Positions 27,303-36,234 of a DNA stretch of 64,000 nt are shown piece after piece; positions within the stretch are counted from its first letter, which is position 1, and every line of letters begins with the position of its first letter. The stretch is from assembly GCA_031396205.1 (NCBI GenBank), contig JANNKH010000017.1, positions 40,198 to 104,197 of the forward strand, read 5' to 3'. Below the pieces are notes generated by a model. The model was not told where the DNA came from, searched no databases, and saw only the letters and a list, made by a program, of their open reading frames with translations. This stretch comes from CAISIP01 sp031396205 (lineage in GTDB: Bacteria; Pseudomonadota; Gammaproteobacteria; Burkholderiales; Burkholderiaceae_C). A program made the translations under genes and the position numbers.

Positions 27303-28397
27303 TCAAAGCGGTGAAAAGACAAGTTTTCCCGCATCGATCAGGCCGGGCTTGGGATTGCCAAAACCATCCAGCAGGCCCATGCCGTTGAAATGGCCGAACA
27401 ATGCGTCAATATCGACACCGATACCCTCAAGGAACGCCGTCGATTCGGGCGACAGCAACGCCCGACTGTAATACTCCACGTCGTGCAGCACGGCCCACGT
27501 GACCAATTGGGGGCGGACCGTTGACATCAGGCGTGGCAGATTGCGCAGGTACTCCTGCTGGATGGCGGGCGTTCCGCGTACCTTGCTGGCCCAACCAACT
27601 TCGGAAAAAACGATAGCGGCATTCGGATAGGCCAAGCGGGAGGCACCGTACCACTCGGGCGGGATGGCCGCGATCGACGCGAAATGTCCTTCGCGCACCA
27701 GCCATTCCGGATAGGTCGTGAAGGCGATGAAATCATAGGGCTGCAACTTGGCTGGCACGTCGACTTTGCTGATGTGGAAATCGGCAAACCATAATGAATA
27801 GAGGTAGGAGACACCGACCTTGGTATTGGGAGATGTTGCCTTGGCCAAGGCGTAGGCCTCGGAATGCAAGGACCGGTAAAGCTCGAATTCGGCCGGACTA
27901 AACCGGTGCATCAGGTTGGCCTCCGTCGTCAGGACCAGATAGTCGGGTTTGGCCCGAGCCAGCACCAGCACATCGGCCAAAAGCCGGGCCCGGGTGTTCG
28001 GGTCGCCAAAGCTTCTGACGAAACCGGGCGGCGGAGCGGGCGTCCCGAGAAAGGTCGTTCCCAGCTGCAGCATCGATTTCAGGCCGAACTGGCGCATGGC
28101 ATCGGCCAGCGGGCCCAACTTGCTCAGGGCATCGGGATCGCCCCAGACGCCGATCTTTGAACCATGGCTGCCGATCTGCGAAATAAGGACGATCGAGTTC
28201 ACTACGTCGTTGACGCTACTGAGCGGAAAGTTGGGGGGGATCAGTTCGACACCGAAGGGCGTATCCTTGGCGGCATGGGTACCGCCCGCCGCAACCGCCA
28301 ACATCGCCCACGCGAACCAACTGCGCCATCCTCGCCAGCCGCGGCGACTGGCTGTGCCGCCAGGGGGTCTGTTCTTCAAGGGCGTTTGTTCGCGCAT
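27303..28397 (-). CDS. Secreted TIM-barrel glycosidase-like protein
   Basis: 364 aa from ATG at 28397. The N-terminus is basic, then a signal-like segment (WFAWAMLAVAAGGTHAA). Strand-end Glu residues in VLTTEANLM (E159) and VFSEVGWAS (E266) fit the acid/base and nucleophile pattern of clan GH-A hydrolases. Homologous to residues ~30-335 of the propeller fusion at 22229-24232. No family number is assigned. A role in trimming or recognising the polysaccharide made by this locus is inference from context. Confidence 0.72.
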   Translation of the reverse strand: MREQTPLKNRPPGGTASRRGWRGWRSWFAWAMLAVAAGGTHAAKDTPFGVELIPPNFPLSSVNDVVNSIVLISQIGSHGSKIGVWGDPDALSKLGPLADAMRQFGLKSMLQLGTTFLGTPAPPPGFVRSFGDPNTRARLLADVLVLARAKPDYLVLTTEANLMHRFSPAEFELYRSLHSEAYALAKATSPNTKVGVSYLYSLWFADFHISKVDVPAKLQPYDFIAFTTYPEWLVREGHFASIAAIPPEWYGASRLAYPNAAIVFSEVGWASKVRGTPAIQQEYLRNLPRLMSTVRPQLVTWAVLHDVEYYSRALLSPESTAFLEGIGVDIDALFGHFNGMGLLDGFGNPKPGLIDAGKLVFSPL

Positions 28398-28606
28398 ATC
28401 AATCCCACCTCGGTTTGCTGGCCAGACACCCAATGAGTGCGGTGATCAAACAGATCGAGTTGCCAGTGACACCGATGCAAACACCGCGTTTACCCCGACC
28501 GTCGACTCCAACCTGAATCCTTACAAGGATGTTAGCGCGCCGCAGACCGCTGTGTCAATGCGCAACATGCGCAACATGCACGCAAACGGCGCTTGTGCGG
28601 GACCGC

Positions 28607-29554
28607 TCAGCCCGAGGCCGGCAGCGCATCGCGGTGAAAACCGATGACCTCGTCGATCTTATCCTCCAGGCTGAACGCGGGCGCGTAGCCGAGCGCGGCG
28701 GAAATTCGACCGATGTCGGCAATCGAGTGGCGCAACTCGCTCGGTACCGCCGGAAGATGGCGCGGCTCGATGGCAGGGTTGATCCGGGCGCACAACAGTG
28801 CTGCGATCTGGTTGACGGTCGTCGCGCGTCCGGTTCCGACGTTGAAGAGAGCGCTGCGCAAGTTTGAATCAAGGCACAGCAAGTTCGCTGCAACGATGTC
28901 ATCGACGTGGACAAAATCCCGGCGCTGTTCGCCATCGCCGAAGATGTCGGGCTGCTGACCCAGCAGCAGGCGGCGGATGAAGATCGTGATCACGCCCACA
29001 TAGGGCGTAAAGGTCTGCCCAGGCCCGAAGGTATTGAAATAGCGCAGCACATAGCAGTCGATTCCCAGCTCACGCGCCAGTTGCAGGCAATATTTCTCGG
29101 CAGCCAGCTTGGCAATTCCGTACGGCGCGATCGGCTCGGTCGGATGATCTTCACGCATGCTATGCAGCGAATCGCCTTCCGCATAGACGGCCATCGACGA
29201 GGCAAACACCAGCTTTCTCACCGCGGTACCGGCGCAGCAACGCAGCAGGTTCAGTGTGCCCATGAAATTGGTGTCGGCGTCCTGGTAAAAATCCTTCACT
29301 GATGCCCGTACGCTGACCCGCGCAGCCTCGTGGAACACGATATCGGCGCCCTCGATTGCGAGACTGACCGCTTCCCGCGAGCCGACATCGCCCAGCACGA
29401 ATCGCGCCCCGTCCGGGACGTTCGCCTGCTTGCCCATCGACAGGTCATCCAATACCGTAACGTCAAGACCATGGGCCAGCAAGGCGCGCGTCAATCGCGA
29501 ACCGATGAAGCCGGCGCCACCGGTGACCAACGCCTTTCGATAGGGCAGCGTCAT
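28607..29554 (-). CDS. NAD-dependent sugar epimerase/dehydratase
   Basis: 315 aa from ATG at 29554, which overlaps the stop of the nucleotidyltransferase (ATGA). Extended SDR fold: VTGGAGFIGSRL for NAD binding, the catalytic YGIAKLAAEKY (YxxxK), and RYFNTFGPGQTFTPYVGVI typical of UDP-glucose/UDP-GlcNAc 4-epimerases. Works on the nucleotide sugar, perhaps the one made by the coupled upstream enzyme. Exact substrate unknown. Confidence 0.9.
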   Translation of the reverse strand: MTLPYRKALVTGGAGFIGSRLTRALLAHGLDVTVLDDLSMGKQANVPDGARFVLGDVGSREAVSLAIEGADIVFHEAARVSVRASVKDFYQDADTNFMGTLNLLRCCAGTAVRKLVFASSMAVYAEGDSLHSMREDHPTEPIAPYGIAKLAAEKYCLQLARELGIDCYVLRYFNTFGPGQTFTPYVGVITIFIRRLLLGQQPDIFGDGEQRRDFVHVDDIVAANLLCLDSNLRSALFNVGTGRATTVNQIAALLCARINPAIEPRHLPAVPSELRHSIADIGRISAALGYAPAFSLEDKIDEVIGFHRDALPASG

Positions 29555-30507
29555 TTTCTCGCCTGCGCAAGAGTGCGGCAATCGATCTGAACCTCGGGTG
29601 TCAGGATAAAGCTGTCGATGGCGCTCTGCGAACTGACCCGTGTATGGGGAAATATGACACTATTGCTGATCGTGACCGGGTGCTCGATCGTCGCACCCTC
29701 GCCCACCACGACGTTGTCGAGTATTGCGCCGGGATGGATATTCGTGTTCTCGCCCACGAGCTGCGTCAGGCCAGCGCGCCGCAATTCGAACAGGTTGCAG
29801 GTCAGCACATCCGACGGCACGGTGAGATTGACGTCCCATTTGACGACATCCGCGGTATAGACCGGCAGACCATCATCGACCAGGATCTGGATCGAATCGG
29901 TGATCTCGTACTCGTCGCGCATGGCCGTCCTGGGAGTACGGCGGATCGCGTCGAAAATGGACAGATCGAACAAATACAGTCCGCAACCCTTGACGTTGGT
30001 CGCCACATGGCGCGGCTTCTCGATGACACGACGGACCCGCCCGCTGGCATCGCTCTGAACCGTGAAGTTGCGCCGAATCGCCGCCGGATCCGTCTCGTGC
30101 TTGACCGCCAGGATGGCGCTGGCTTTGCGCTCGTCCATCATGTCGGTCATGTTCGTCAAATCGTCGGCCAGCAGGTAAATGTCGCCCAGCGCCATCAGGA
30201 AGCGGCACGACAAAAAGGGTTCGAGTTGACCCAGCGCCGAGGCAATGCCCAGGATCTGGGTCTGTTCAACGTAGCGGATCTTGACGCCAAGCGCCCTGCC
30301 GTCGCCAAGTGTCTGCACCAGTTCATGTCCCAGATGGCCGATGACGATGAAAATTTCGTCGATGCAAAGGGCGTGGAATTTCTCGATCCAGTGCTGAATC
30401 AGAGGCTTGTTGCAGATCGGCAGACCCGGCTTTGGATAGTAGTTACTGAACGGATGCATCCGCGTGCCTTTGCCGGCGGCGAGAATGACAGCAACTGTCT
30501 TATTCAT
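29551..30507 (-). CDS. Sugar-1-phosphate nucleotidyltransferase with C-terminal beta-helix
   Basis: 318 aa from ATG at 30507 (MNKTVAVILAAGKGTRMHPF). The AAGKGTRM pyrophosphorylase signature, PKPGLPICNKPLI and FLMALGDIYLL define the catalytic domain. Residues ~255-318 (NIHPGAILDNVVVGEGATIE) form a short left-handed beta-helix, as in glucose-1-phosphate thymidylyl/uridylyltransferase-like enzymes. Makes an NDP-sugar for the coupled epimerase. The frame's upstream extension covers the divergent promoter region and is not coding. Confidence 0.9.
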   Translation of the reverse strand: MNKTVAVILAAGKGTRMHPFSNYYPKPGLPICNKPLIQHWIEKFHALCIDEIFIVIGHLGHELVQTLGDGRALGVKIRYVEQTQILGIASALGQLEPFLSCRFLMALGDIYLLADDLTNMTDMMDERKASAILAVKHETDPAAIRRNFTVQSDASGRVRRVIEKPRHVATNVKGCGLYLFDLSIFDAIRRTPRTAMRDEYEITDSIQILVDDGLPVYTADVVKWDVNLTVPSDVLTCNLFELRRAGLTQLVGENTNIHPGAILDNVVVGEGATIEHPVTISNSVIFPHTRVSSQSAIDSFILTPEVQIDCRTLAQARK

Positions 30508-30622
30508 GTAAGTCTGACGCGGCCTTGGCCGGTCGTGGTGGGCTTGCCGGATTATACTGAGCCGACTTGTGCGAGCCAGGTAAACACAGCGCTGCGCTCG
30601 CTCGAAATGCGAAGGGTGCCAC

Positions 30623-31528
30623 ATGGTTGAATCCAATCCCAGTCTGACAATCCTTATCGTGACCTGGAACTCCTGGGGTGACCTTAAACGCTGTCTCGAA
30701 TCCATTCGCGACGCCGGCGCCGGCGAGTCCGAGATTTTGGTCTTCGACAACGGCTCGATCGATGGCACGCCCGAGTTGGTGGGCCAGCATTTTCCGCAGG
30801 TACGACTTGAACGCAGCCCGGTCAACCTGGGCCTGCCGCCGGCGGTCAATCGCGGCCTGATGCTCGCGCAGGGCGACTTTGTCATGCTGCTAGACGTGGA
30901 CACCGAAGTGAAGCCCGGAACGGCCAGGCGCCTGCTCGATTTCCTGCGGCAACGGCCCGATGTCGCGCTGGTGGCGCCACGCATCTACACGCCCGAGGGG
31001 AACATCGAGCCGAGCGCGCGCAATCTGCCCTCTGCGATGAGCGGCCTGTTCGGTCGCCAATCGGTGCTGTCGCGGATGTTTCCCAACAACCGGTTCTCGC
31101 GACGCTATATGGCGCCGCACAATCTCGGCAAAACCGAGCCATTCCAGGTCGAACAGGTGTCGGCCGCGTGCATGTTCATGCGCCGCTCGCTTGTCCAGGA
31201 AGTGGGGCCATGGGACGAGACATACCGCTGCTACTGGGTCGACTCCGACTGGTGCGCGCAAATCAAGCGCGCCGGCAAGGCTGTCTATTGCGTGCCCGAC
31301 GTGGGAATCGTCCACCACGAGAACAACCGCGCCGGCAAGAAAAAGAGCACTTGGCGGATCCGTCATTTCCACATCGGCGCATATCGGTTTTACCGCAAAC
31401 ACCACGCATTGGGCCCGCTCGACCCGCGCGCCCTGTTTGCTGGCGCAGCGCTGGCGACGCGCACGGTGATCATGCTCGCGCTGAACGAACTCAAGTCCGA
31501 TCCCAAGAAGGCGGTCGTGGGACGCTAG
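30623..31528 (+). CDS. Glycosyltransferase family 2 (rhamnosyltransferase-like)
   Basis: 301 aa. NPSLTILIVTWNSWGDLKRC, IDGTPELVGQ, NLGLPPAVNRGLM and MLLDVDTEVKPGT show a GT-A fold of the GT2 WsaE/WbbL-like kind; VSAACMFMRRSL and YWVDSDWCAQIKRAGK follow. The only plus-strand gene inside polysaccharide locus 1, divergent from the nucleotidyltransferase and convergent with the methyltransferase. The C-terminal ~45 residues contain a hydrophobic, possibly membrane-associated stretch. Confidence 0.9.
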   Translation: MVESNPSLTILIVTWNSWGDLKRCLESIRDAGAGESEILVFDNGSIDGTPELVGQHFPQVRLERSPVNLGLPPAVNRGLMLAQGDFVMLLDVDTEVKPGTARRLLDFLRQRPDVALVAPRIYTPEGNIEPSARNLPSAMSGLFGRQSVLSRMFPNNRFSRRYMAPHNLGKTEPFQVEQVSAACMFMRRSLVQEVGPWDETYRCYWVDSDWCAQIKRAGKAVYCVPDVGIVHHENNRAGKKKSTWRIRHFHIGAYRFYRKHHALGPLDPRALFAGAALATRTVIMLALNELKSDPKKAVVGR

Positions 31529-31582
31529 GCTTGCGCAGCACCGGTTGGCCATCTGCGCTGCACGGGCGTCGGCCGAAGTTTC

Positions 31583-32464
31583 TCAGTGTCCTTTCGTGCC
31601 CAGCAAGTTGCGCATGAAACGCGCGATACGCCGCCGCTCAAACCCGGCCCATACCAGCAGGAACTTGATCCTGAGGCCGAATTTGACGTATGGGTGGCTC
31701 TTGATCGCCAGGAACTGGCGGTGGCTGACTTCCAGCCGCTCCTCGACCGCCGCCAGGTGTTGCGCATCGGTTTTCTGCGCAAGTGGCAAGACGGTGCCGG
31801 AATGGTGGATCAGGATCCACTGTTGCGGATCGGGATGCCGCCAGTCAATCAGCGTGCAAGACATGCCCTCCTCTTCGATCATCCTGCCCATGTGCTCGAG
31901 CGAGTAGTCGGCCTTGGCGACCCACTTGCTGCCGCCATAGTTCTCCGGGCCCTCGAAAAAAGTCGCCGCAAAGATGCCGTCCGGCTTGAGCGTGAGTTTC
32001 ACCTGCGAGATGCAACGCCGGATCTGCGCCTGCGAGGCGTGCGAGAAGATCGACTGCGCAATCATGAAATCGAACTGCCGACCGAACACGCTAAGCGAGA
32101 AGTTCTCGTCGTTGCTGAAGGTTGGCGACTTGATGCTGATCATCGACTCACCGATCTCCTTGTCGATGCCCTCCTGGATCAGCCACTGCAGCGGCTCGAT
32201 ACCGAAATAGCGTCCTGGCCGCAGGTAGGGTATGAACAGTCGCCCGGCGCGCAACGAGCCGCAACCGATATCGAGCAGGTAATGCGTGTCGCGCATCCCC
32301 AATGCGGTGAGCAGATTGAACTGGATGGCGCTCAGCACGTCGAAGTATTGAGGCTCGCCAATGTGAATGCGGTACTCTTCCAAGCCCGAAATCTCGCGCT
32401 GCATTTCTGAGGCGTTGGAGAATTCAACAGCAGTGGAAGCCGCTCTTTCGGTTTGCAATGCCAT
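31583..32464 (-). CDS. Class I SAM-dependent methyltransferase
   Basis: 293 aa from ATG at 32464. The SAM-binding motif I is HYLLDIGCGSLRAGRL, followed by GIEPLQWLIQEGI and FDFMIAQSIFSHAS. The substrate is probably a sugar or glycan end, judged from the position between two glycosyltransferase genes; methyl caps on repeat units can control chain length. The basic C-terminus (FERRRIARFMRNLLG) may contact the membrane. The frame extends upstream antisense to other sequence; this start gives the best domain boundary. Confidence 0.85.
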   Translation of the reverse strand: MALQTERAASTAVEFSNASEMQREISGLEEYRIHIGEPQYFDVLSAIQFNLLTALGMRDTHYLLDIGCGSLRAGRLFIPYLRPGRYFGIEPLQWLIQEGIDKEIGESMISIKSPTFSNDENFSLSVFGRQFDFMIAQSIFSHASQAQIRRCISQVKLTLKPDGIFAATFFEGPENYGGSKWVAKADYSLEHMGRMIEEEGMSCTLIDWRHPDPQQWILIHHSGTVLPLAQKTDAQHLAAVEERLEVSHRQFLAIKSHPYVKFGLRIKFLLVWAGFERRRIARFMRNLLGTKGH

Positions 32465-32522
32465 CGGAATCCTTTTGAGTGTGATGGGCTTCGCAACGCC
32501 GTTGTTGCGCACCGGTAGAGTG

Positions 32523-33626
32523 TCAGTCGCCGAAGATCCGGCGGCCGTCGCGTACCCCACGCAGGAAATGGTAGTACAGAAACGCCCTGTACATGGACGG
32601 CTTGACCAAAGAGGCCACCGTGGCGTACTTCTCGGCAAGGTCAAAGAGCGGTCGCCAGAACAGAGGGACCGTCCATGCATTGAGCACCAGCAATCGCCCG
32701 GCGTGCCACAGCAGATGCCATGCAACCTTTTTTTCGCGACCCCGGAACGAGTTGGGTCCGCGCAATACGCTGAAGTATTCGCGCGCCGTATGACGGTTGA
32801 GCAGGTGAAAGTGCACCGTGAGTTCCGGCAATGGCGCGTGCCGGCGGAACTCACCATAATTCAGACCCCGTTCATGCCAGCGCGTGATCGCCTGATCCAT
32901 CGTCACCACGTGATAATGCTTGGCCAAAGCGGCCTTCGAATAGTACAGACGCAGGCCGAACTGTTTCAGGCGTACGCCAAGTTCGAGGTCCTCCATGCAG
33001 GAAGGACCGCCACGGCCGCGGTGCTCGAGGTACAGGCCGTTGCGCAGCAGGAAATCGCGCTTGACCGAGATGTTCATTGCAAAAAAACGGTAGGCCGGCA
33101 ACTCCTCCAGGTCTTCCAGCGCATTGAACCTGAACGGATCCCATTTTTTCAGGAAAACGGTCTGCGTCAGTTCTGGAGACTGGACCACTTTTCCCAGCAC
33201 AGCCACGGCCAGCCCGTCGTGGAGCCGGTGTTGTTCCAGGTGCGCGCGCAGCGCGGCGGGCTCCAGAAAGATGTCGTCCGCCAGCAACAGAACGACCGGC
33301 GCTCTGGCCTGCTCGATGCCGCGGTTCTGCGTATACCCCGGCCCCCGGTTCTCATGGCGCAGGAAACGGATCGTGTACGGGAGCTGCGGGGTAATCGCAG
33401 CCACCACTTCCGGTGTGTTGTCCGGCGAGCCGTCGTCCACGACGATGACCTCGAACTGCTCTGGTGGCAGATCCTGGCGCGCCAGGTGTTCGAGCGTTTT
33501 TCGCAGCACGTCCGCGCGCCGGAAGGTCGCCACTACCACGCTGATCTGCAGTGCAACCGCCTGAGCCGCCAACGATTCATGCCGCTGGATCACAGCGGCC
33601 ATTTCGGAGGTGCGGGCGTTCATCAT
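32523..33626 (-). CDS. Glycosyltransferase family 2
   Basis: 367 aa from ATG at 33626; GGAG lies 9 bases before it. An ATG at 33641 is an alternative. LQISVVVATFRRADVLRKTL, VVDDGSPDNTPEVV, GPGYTQNRGIEQA, LLLADDIFLEPAA and AMNISVKRDFLL match the paralogue at 24671-25759 block by block. Likely a GT-A transferase of the same repeat unit. Lies downstream of the small membrane protein. Confidence 0.9.
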   Translation of the reverse strand: MMNARTSEMAAVIQRHESLAAQAVALQISVVVATFRRADVLRKTLEHLARQDLPPEQFEVIVVDDGSPDNTPEVVAAITPQLPYTIRFLRHENRGPGYTQNRGIEQARAPVVLLLADDIFLEPAALRAHLEQHRLHDGLAVAVLGKVVQSPELTQTVFLKKWDPFRFNALEDLEELPAYRFFAMNISVKRDFLLRNGLYLEHRGRGGPSCMEDLELGVRLKQFGLRLYYSKAALAKHYHVVTMDQAITRWHERGLNYGEFRRHAPLPELTVHFHLLNRHTAREYFSVLRGPNSFRGREKKVAWHLLWHAGRLLVLNAWTVPLFWRPLFDLAEKYATVASLVKPSMYRAFLYYHFLRGVRDGRRIFGD

Positions 33627-33679
33627 CGGCGTGCGCTCCATGCAGAGAGAATCATCATGCGTCGTTGAGCCCGGACGAA

Positions 33680-33853
33680 TCACATGCCAATCGAGCGCAG
33701 CAAATAGGATGCCAGTACCGCCACGACCAGCCCGAAAAGCGCAATGATCATGTACCGTATCACCGTTGGCAGTTGGCGCCGCCGGTTGCGGATAAGCGGA
33801 GCCTGCGGCACCAGTCCGATGCGTCTTCTTTCCCTGGGATCTTGTTCAGCCAT
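33680..33853 (-). CDS. Small single-pass membrane protein in the polysaccharide operon
   Basis: 57 aa from ATG at 33853 (MAEQDPRERRRIGLVPQ), overlapping the end of the chain-length gene by 8 bases. A basic N-terminal half (RNRRRQLPT) is followed by one clear helix (about 33-52, MIIALFGLVVAVLASYLL). No family is recognised. The tight overlap and good helix argue for a real gene, perhaps an accessory of the Wzz/Wza export complex. A longer frame from 33955 is antisense-like and rejected. Confidence 0.6.
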   Translation of the reverse strand: MAEQDPRERRRIGLVPQAPLIRNRRRQLPTVIRYMIIALFGLVVAVLASYLLRSIGM

Positions 33854-35381
33854 TCTGCGCAACGTCTTTCGTTTCGTCCATTGTCGGTTCGATCGGCGGC
33901 GTATCCTTGGGCACAACTGCCGGCGGCGCACGCCATGCAGGTCCGCGCGACGCAAACAAGATGCGAATATTCAGGAAATCAAGCAGGTACACCAGCCCAA
34001 GTGAAAACAAGAGGCCCAGCCCGCCAGCCAACAGCACATGGTAAACCTTGATTGGGCCGACCGGGCTCGTCGGAACCGACGCTGCATGCAGCAGTACCAC
34101 TTCGCTCAGCGGCGACGTTGCCCGTACAGCCGCCTCCTGATAGCCGTCATTGAGCAGTGCGTAGTCCCGCTCCAGCGATGCGAGGGACAGTTTCATTGCG
34201 TCCAGCCGGGCCTGAATGCCGGGCAAACCACGCAGCCGCTGCGCGATTGTGCCGATCGATACCTGCAATGACGCACGCTTGGCGCGCAGGCTGCCGAGTT
34301 CGATGTCGTCGAACAGACCTTGGGTGGTCAACTTCTTGAAGTCTTCCGGCTGGATGAATTCACCACTGCGCCCCGGAACAGGAACGGCTCCGAGCCCAGC
34401 GGCCACTGGAGACGGCATGCTTTGCGCAACCGCAGCCGCCGGCGCGGCTAGTGCGATTTCCGGCGTGCCAACCGCCGCGGCAGGGGCGTTCAGCAAGCGC
34501 CGCTTGATGGCCAGCTTTGACTGGACTGATGATTGCCGCGCCTCCGCCTGCGCGACTTCACTGGCCATGCGCGATTCCTCAAGCTTGAGTGTGTATAGCT
34601 GGTCGGTCAGGCGCTCGGTCTCCTGTTGCACCGATACCAGGTTGTTCGAGGTGAGCAGCAACTCGATTTCCTTGCGCCGCGTCAGCAGTTCGGCGGTCTT
34701 GCCGTCCAGCAAGAGGCGCAACTGGTCGGCCCGCGATCGGCCCGGCTGGCGATCGAACTCCAGCAGCCAATCTGCCAGGACCTTGCCCAGGTAGTTCGCG
34801 ATCGCGGCCGCCCGGTCCGGGTAGTTGTCGCGAACCTGCACGTAAAAGACGTACGAGTCCCGATTCGTGACCTTGATGTTGCTGCGCAATTCGCCGATCG
34901 CCAGCGCCACGGGTTCATCTTCGACGATGCGCCCGTACTTCAGCAGCTTCCAGGCATATCCACTGTATTCCTTGACCCAATCCTTGGTCTTCTGGTACCA
35001 GACCTGGTACCAGGGGCCGTCATAGCTGGCCACACGTTTTTCATGCAGCTTCAACGCCAGCACCACGTCGCTCAAAATGGCGTCGCTCTTGAGCACCTCC
35101 TGAAGCGTCTGTCCAATGACCTTGAACGGCGCGGCCGGCGCCGGAGACCCCATCGCCGCGCTCTGTTGGGCCTTGTACTGGGTGACCTCCTGAACCCGGT
35201 AGGAAATCGCCGTTGTCGACTCATACTTTTCGGAATACACATAGGTCAACGTCAATGCCGTCACAATGGCCGACAGCGCAAAGGCAATGATGAAGCCGCT
35301 CTGGCGCGCCAATGGCGCAAGAAAATCCAGGTTTCCGGGCGTGGCCGGTCCTCGCGCCGGTACGGCTGTCTGGTCATTCAT
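33846..35381 (-). CDS. Wzz/GumC-type chain-length determinant protein
   Basis: 511 aa from ATG at 35381. First membrane helix at about 31-51 (GFIIAFALSAIVTALTLTYV), a long periplasmic coiled-coil region (about 190-430, rich in Glu/Gln/Arg) and a second helix near 460-485 (VYHVLLAGGLGLLFSLGLVY). This is a polysaccharide co-polymerase that sets chain length. There is no C-terminal tyrosine kinase domain and no separate kinase gene in this locus. A Pro/Ala-rich insert lies near 300-340. Downstream of the sugar transferase. Confidence 0.88.
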   Translation of the reverse strand: MNDQTAVPARGPATPGNLDFLAPLARQSGFIIAFALSAIVTALTLTYVYSEKYESTTAISYRVQEVTQYKAQQSAAMGSPAPAAPFKVIGQTLQEVLKSDAILSDVVLALKLHEKRVASYDGPWYQVWYQKTKDWVKEYSGYAWKLLKYGRIVEDEPVALAIGELRSNIKVTNRDSYVFYVQVRDNYPDRAAAIANYLGKVLADWLLEFDRQPGRSRADQLRLLLDGKTAELLTRRKEIELLLTSNNLVSVQQETERLTDQLYTLKLEESRMASEVAQAEARQSSVQSKLAIKRRLLNAPAAAVGTPEIALAAPAAAVAQSMPSPVAAGLGAVPVPGRSGEFIQPEDFKKLTTQGLFDDIELGSLRAKRASLQVSIGTIAQRLRGLPGIQARLDAMKLSLASLERDYALLNDGYQEAAVRATSPLSEVVLLHAASVPTSPVGPIKVYHVLLAGGLGLLFSLGLVYLLDFLNIRILFASRGPAWRAPPAVVPKDTPPIEPTMDETKDVAQNG

Positions 35382-35406
35382 AGGCGCATCACCCAACCGA
35401 GTCTTT

Positions 35407-36234
35407 TCAGAAAGCGCCCTTGCGGACCAGGATCAGCCAGGCAGTGGCAAACAGGATCTTCACATCCAGCATAACGGATCGTTCTTGCACATACCTTAGA
35501 TCCCATTCGATCTGGTCACCAATATTGAGCTTGCCGCGGCCCTTGATCACCGCCATGCCGGTGATGCCTGGGCGCACTGTGAACTTGCGCATTTCCTGCG
35601 CCGTATAGTAGGGCAGGAACGCCGGACCTTCAGGGCGCGGCCCAACCAAACCGATGTTGCCCGCCACGATATTCCAGAAATTCGGCAATTCATCCACGGT
35701 GATCCTGCGCAACCATCGGCCGGCCGGTGTCACCCGCGGGTCATCATCCAGTTTGTAGAAGCCCGCGCGAAATTCTGCATGGTCATTGAATCGGCGCGCG
35801 TAGAAGTCGGGAAACCGCTCCTGGGCGTCGACATACATGGTACGGAACTTGATGAACCTGAACATCGTCGGAACCCAGTACAGCTTGTCGGGCTCGAATC
35901 GCCCTGTGGCTGAAACCAGGTCGGTGCGCCCGAGCAGTTCCGAGCCACGCATGACCCGGCTGCGTCCACAGCGCCACTGAACAAACAAGGCCGGACCCGG
36001 CGTATCGAGCTTGATGATGATCGCGACGATCAGCATGACCGGCAAAAACACAATCAGCGCGATGAAGGACGTGATGAATTCGAGCACCCGATAGATCCAG
36101 TGCAGGATCGGGTTGTCGCGCCCGCCATCGGGATCGACGGCGATCACAATGCGCGGGCGGCTGGCGGGCTGCTGCGCAGCATCGGCCAGTGCGCGGGCGG
36201 CCGGCCTGGCGGATGCGTAATCGCGGCTGTTCAT
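35407..36234 (-). CDS. Initiating sugar-phosphate transferase (WbaP/WcaJ-type, short form)
   Basis: 275 aa from ATG at 36234, overlapping the stop of the Wza-type gene (ATGA). One membrane helix near 40-65 (FITSFIALIVFLPVMLIVAI), then the monotopic phosphoglycosyl transferase domain: KFRTMYVDAQERFP, RWLRRITVDELPNFWNI (catalytic DE), GLVGPRPEGPAFLP and RPGITGMAVIKGRG. Transfers a sugar-1-phosphate to undecaprenyl phosphate, the first step of repeat-unit assembly in locus 1. Confidence 0.92.
   Translation of the reverse strand: MNSRDYASARPAARALADAAQQPASRPRIVIAVDPDGGRDNPILHWIYRVLEFITSFIALIVFLPVMLIVAIIIKLDTPGPALFVQWRCGRSRVMRGSELLGRTDLVSATGRFEPDKLYWVPTMFRFIKFRTMYVDAQERFPDFYARRFNDHAEFRAGFYKLDDDPRVTPAGRWLRRITVDELPNFWNIVAGNIGLVGPRPEGPAFLPYYTAQEMRKFTVRPGITGMAVIKGRGKLNIGDQIEWDLRYVQERSVMLDVKILFATAWLILVRKGAF

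Noticed and set aside
29644..30630. 328-codon plus-strand open frame
   Set aside because: Antisense to the nucleotidyltransferase; no motif.
32367..33668. 433-codon plus-strand open frame
   Set aside because: Antisense to the GT2 gene and the start of the methyltransferase.
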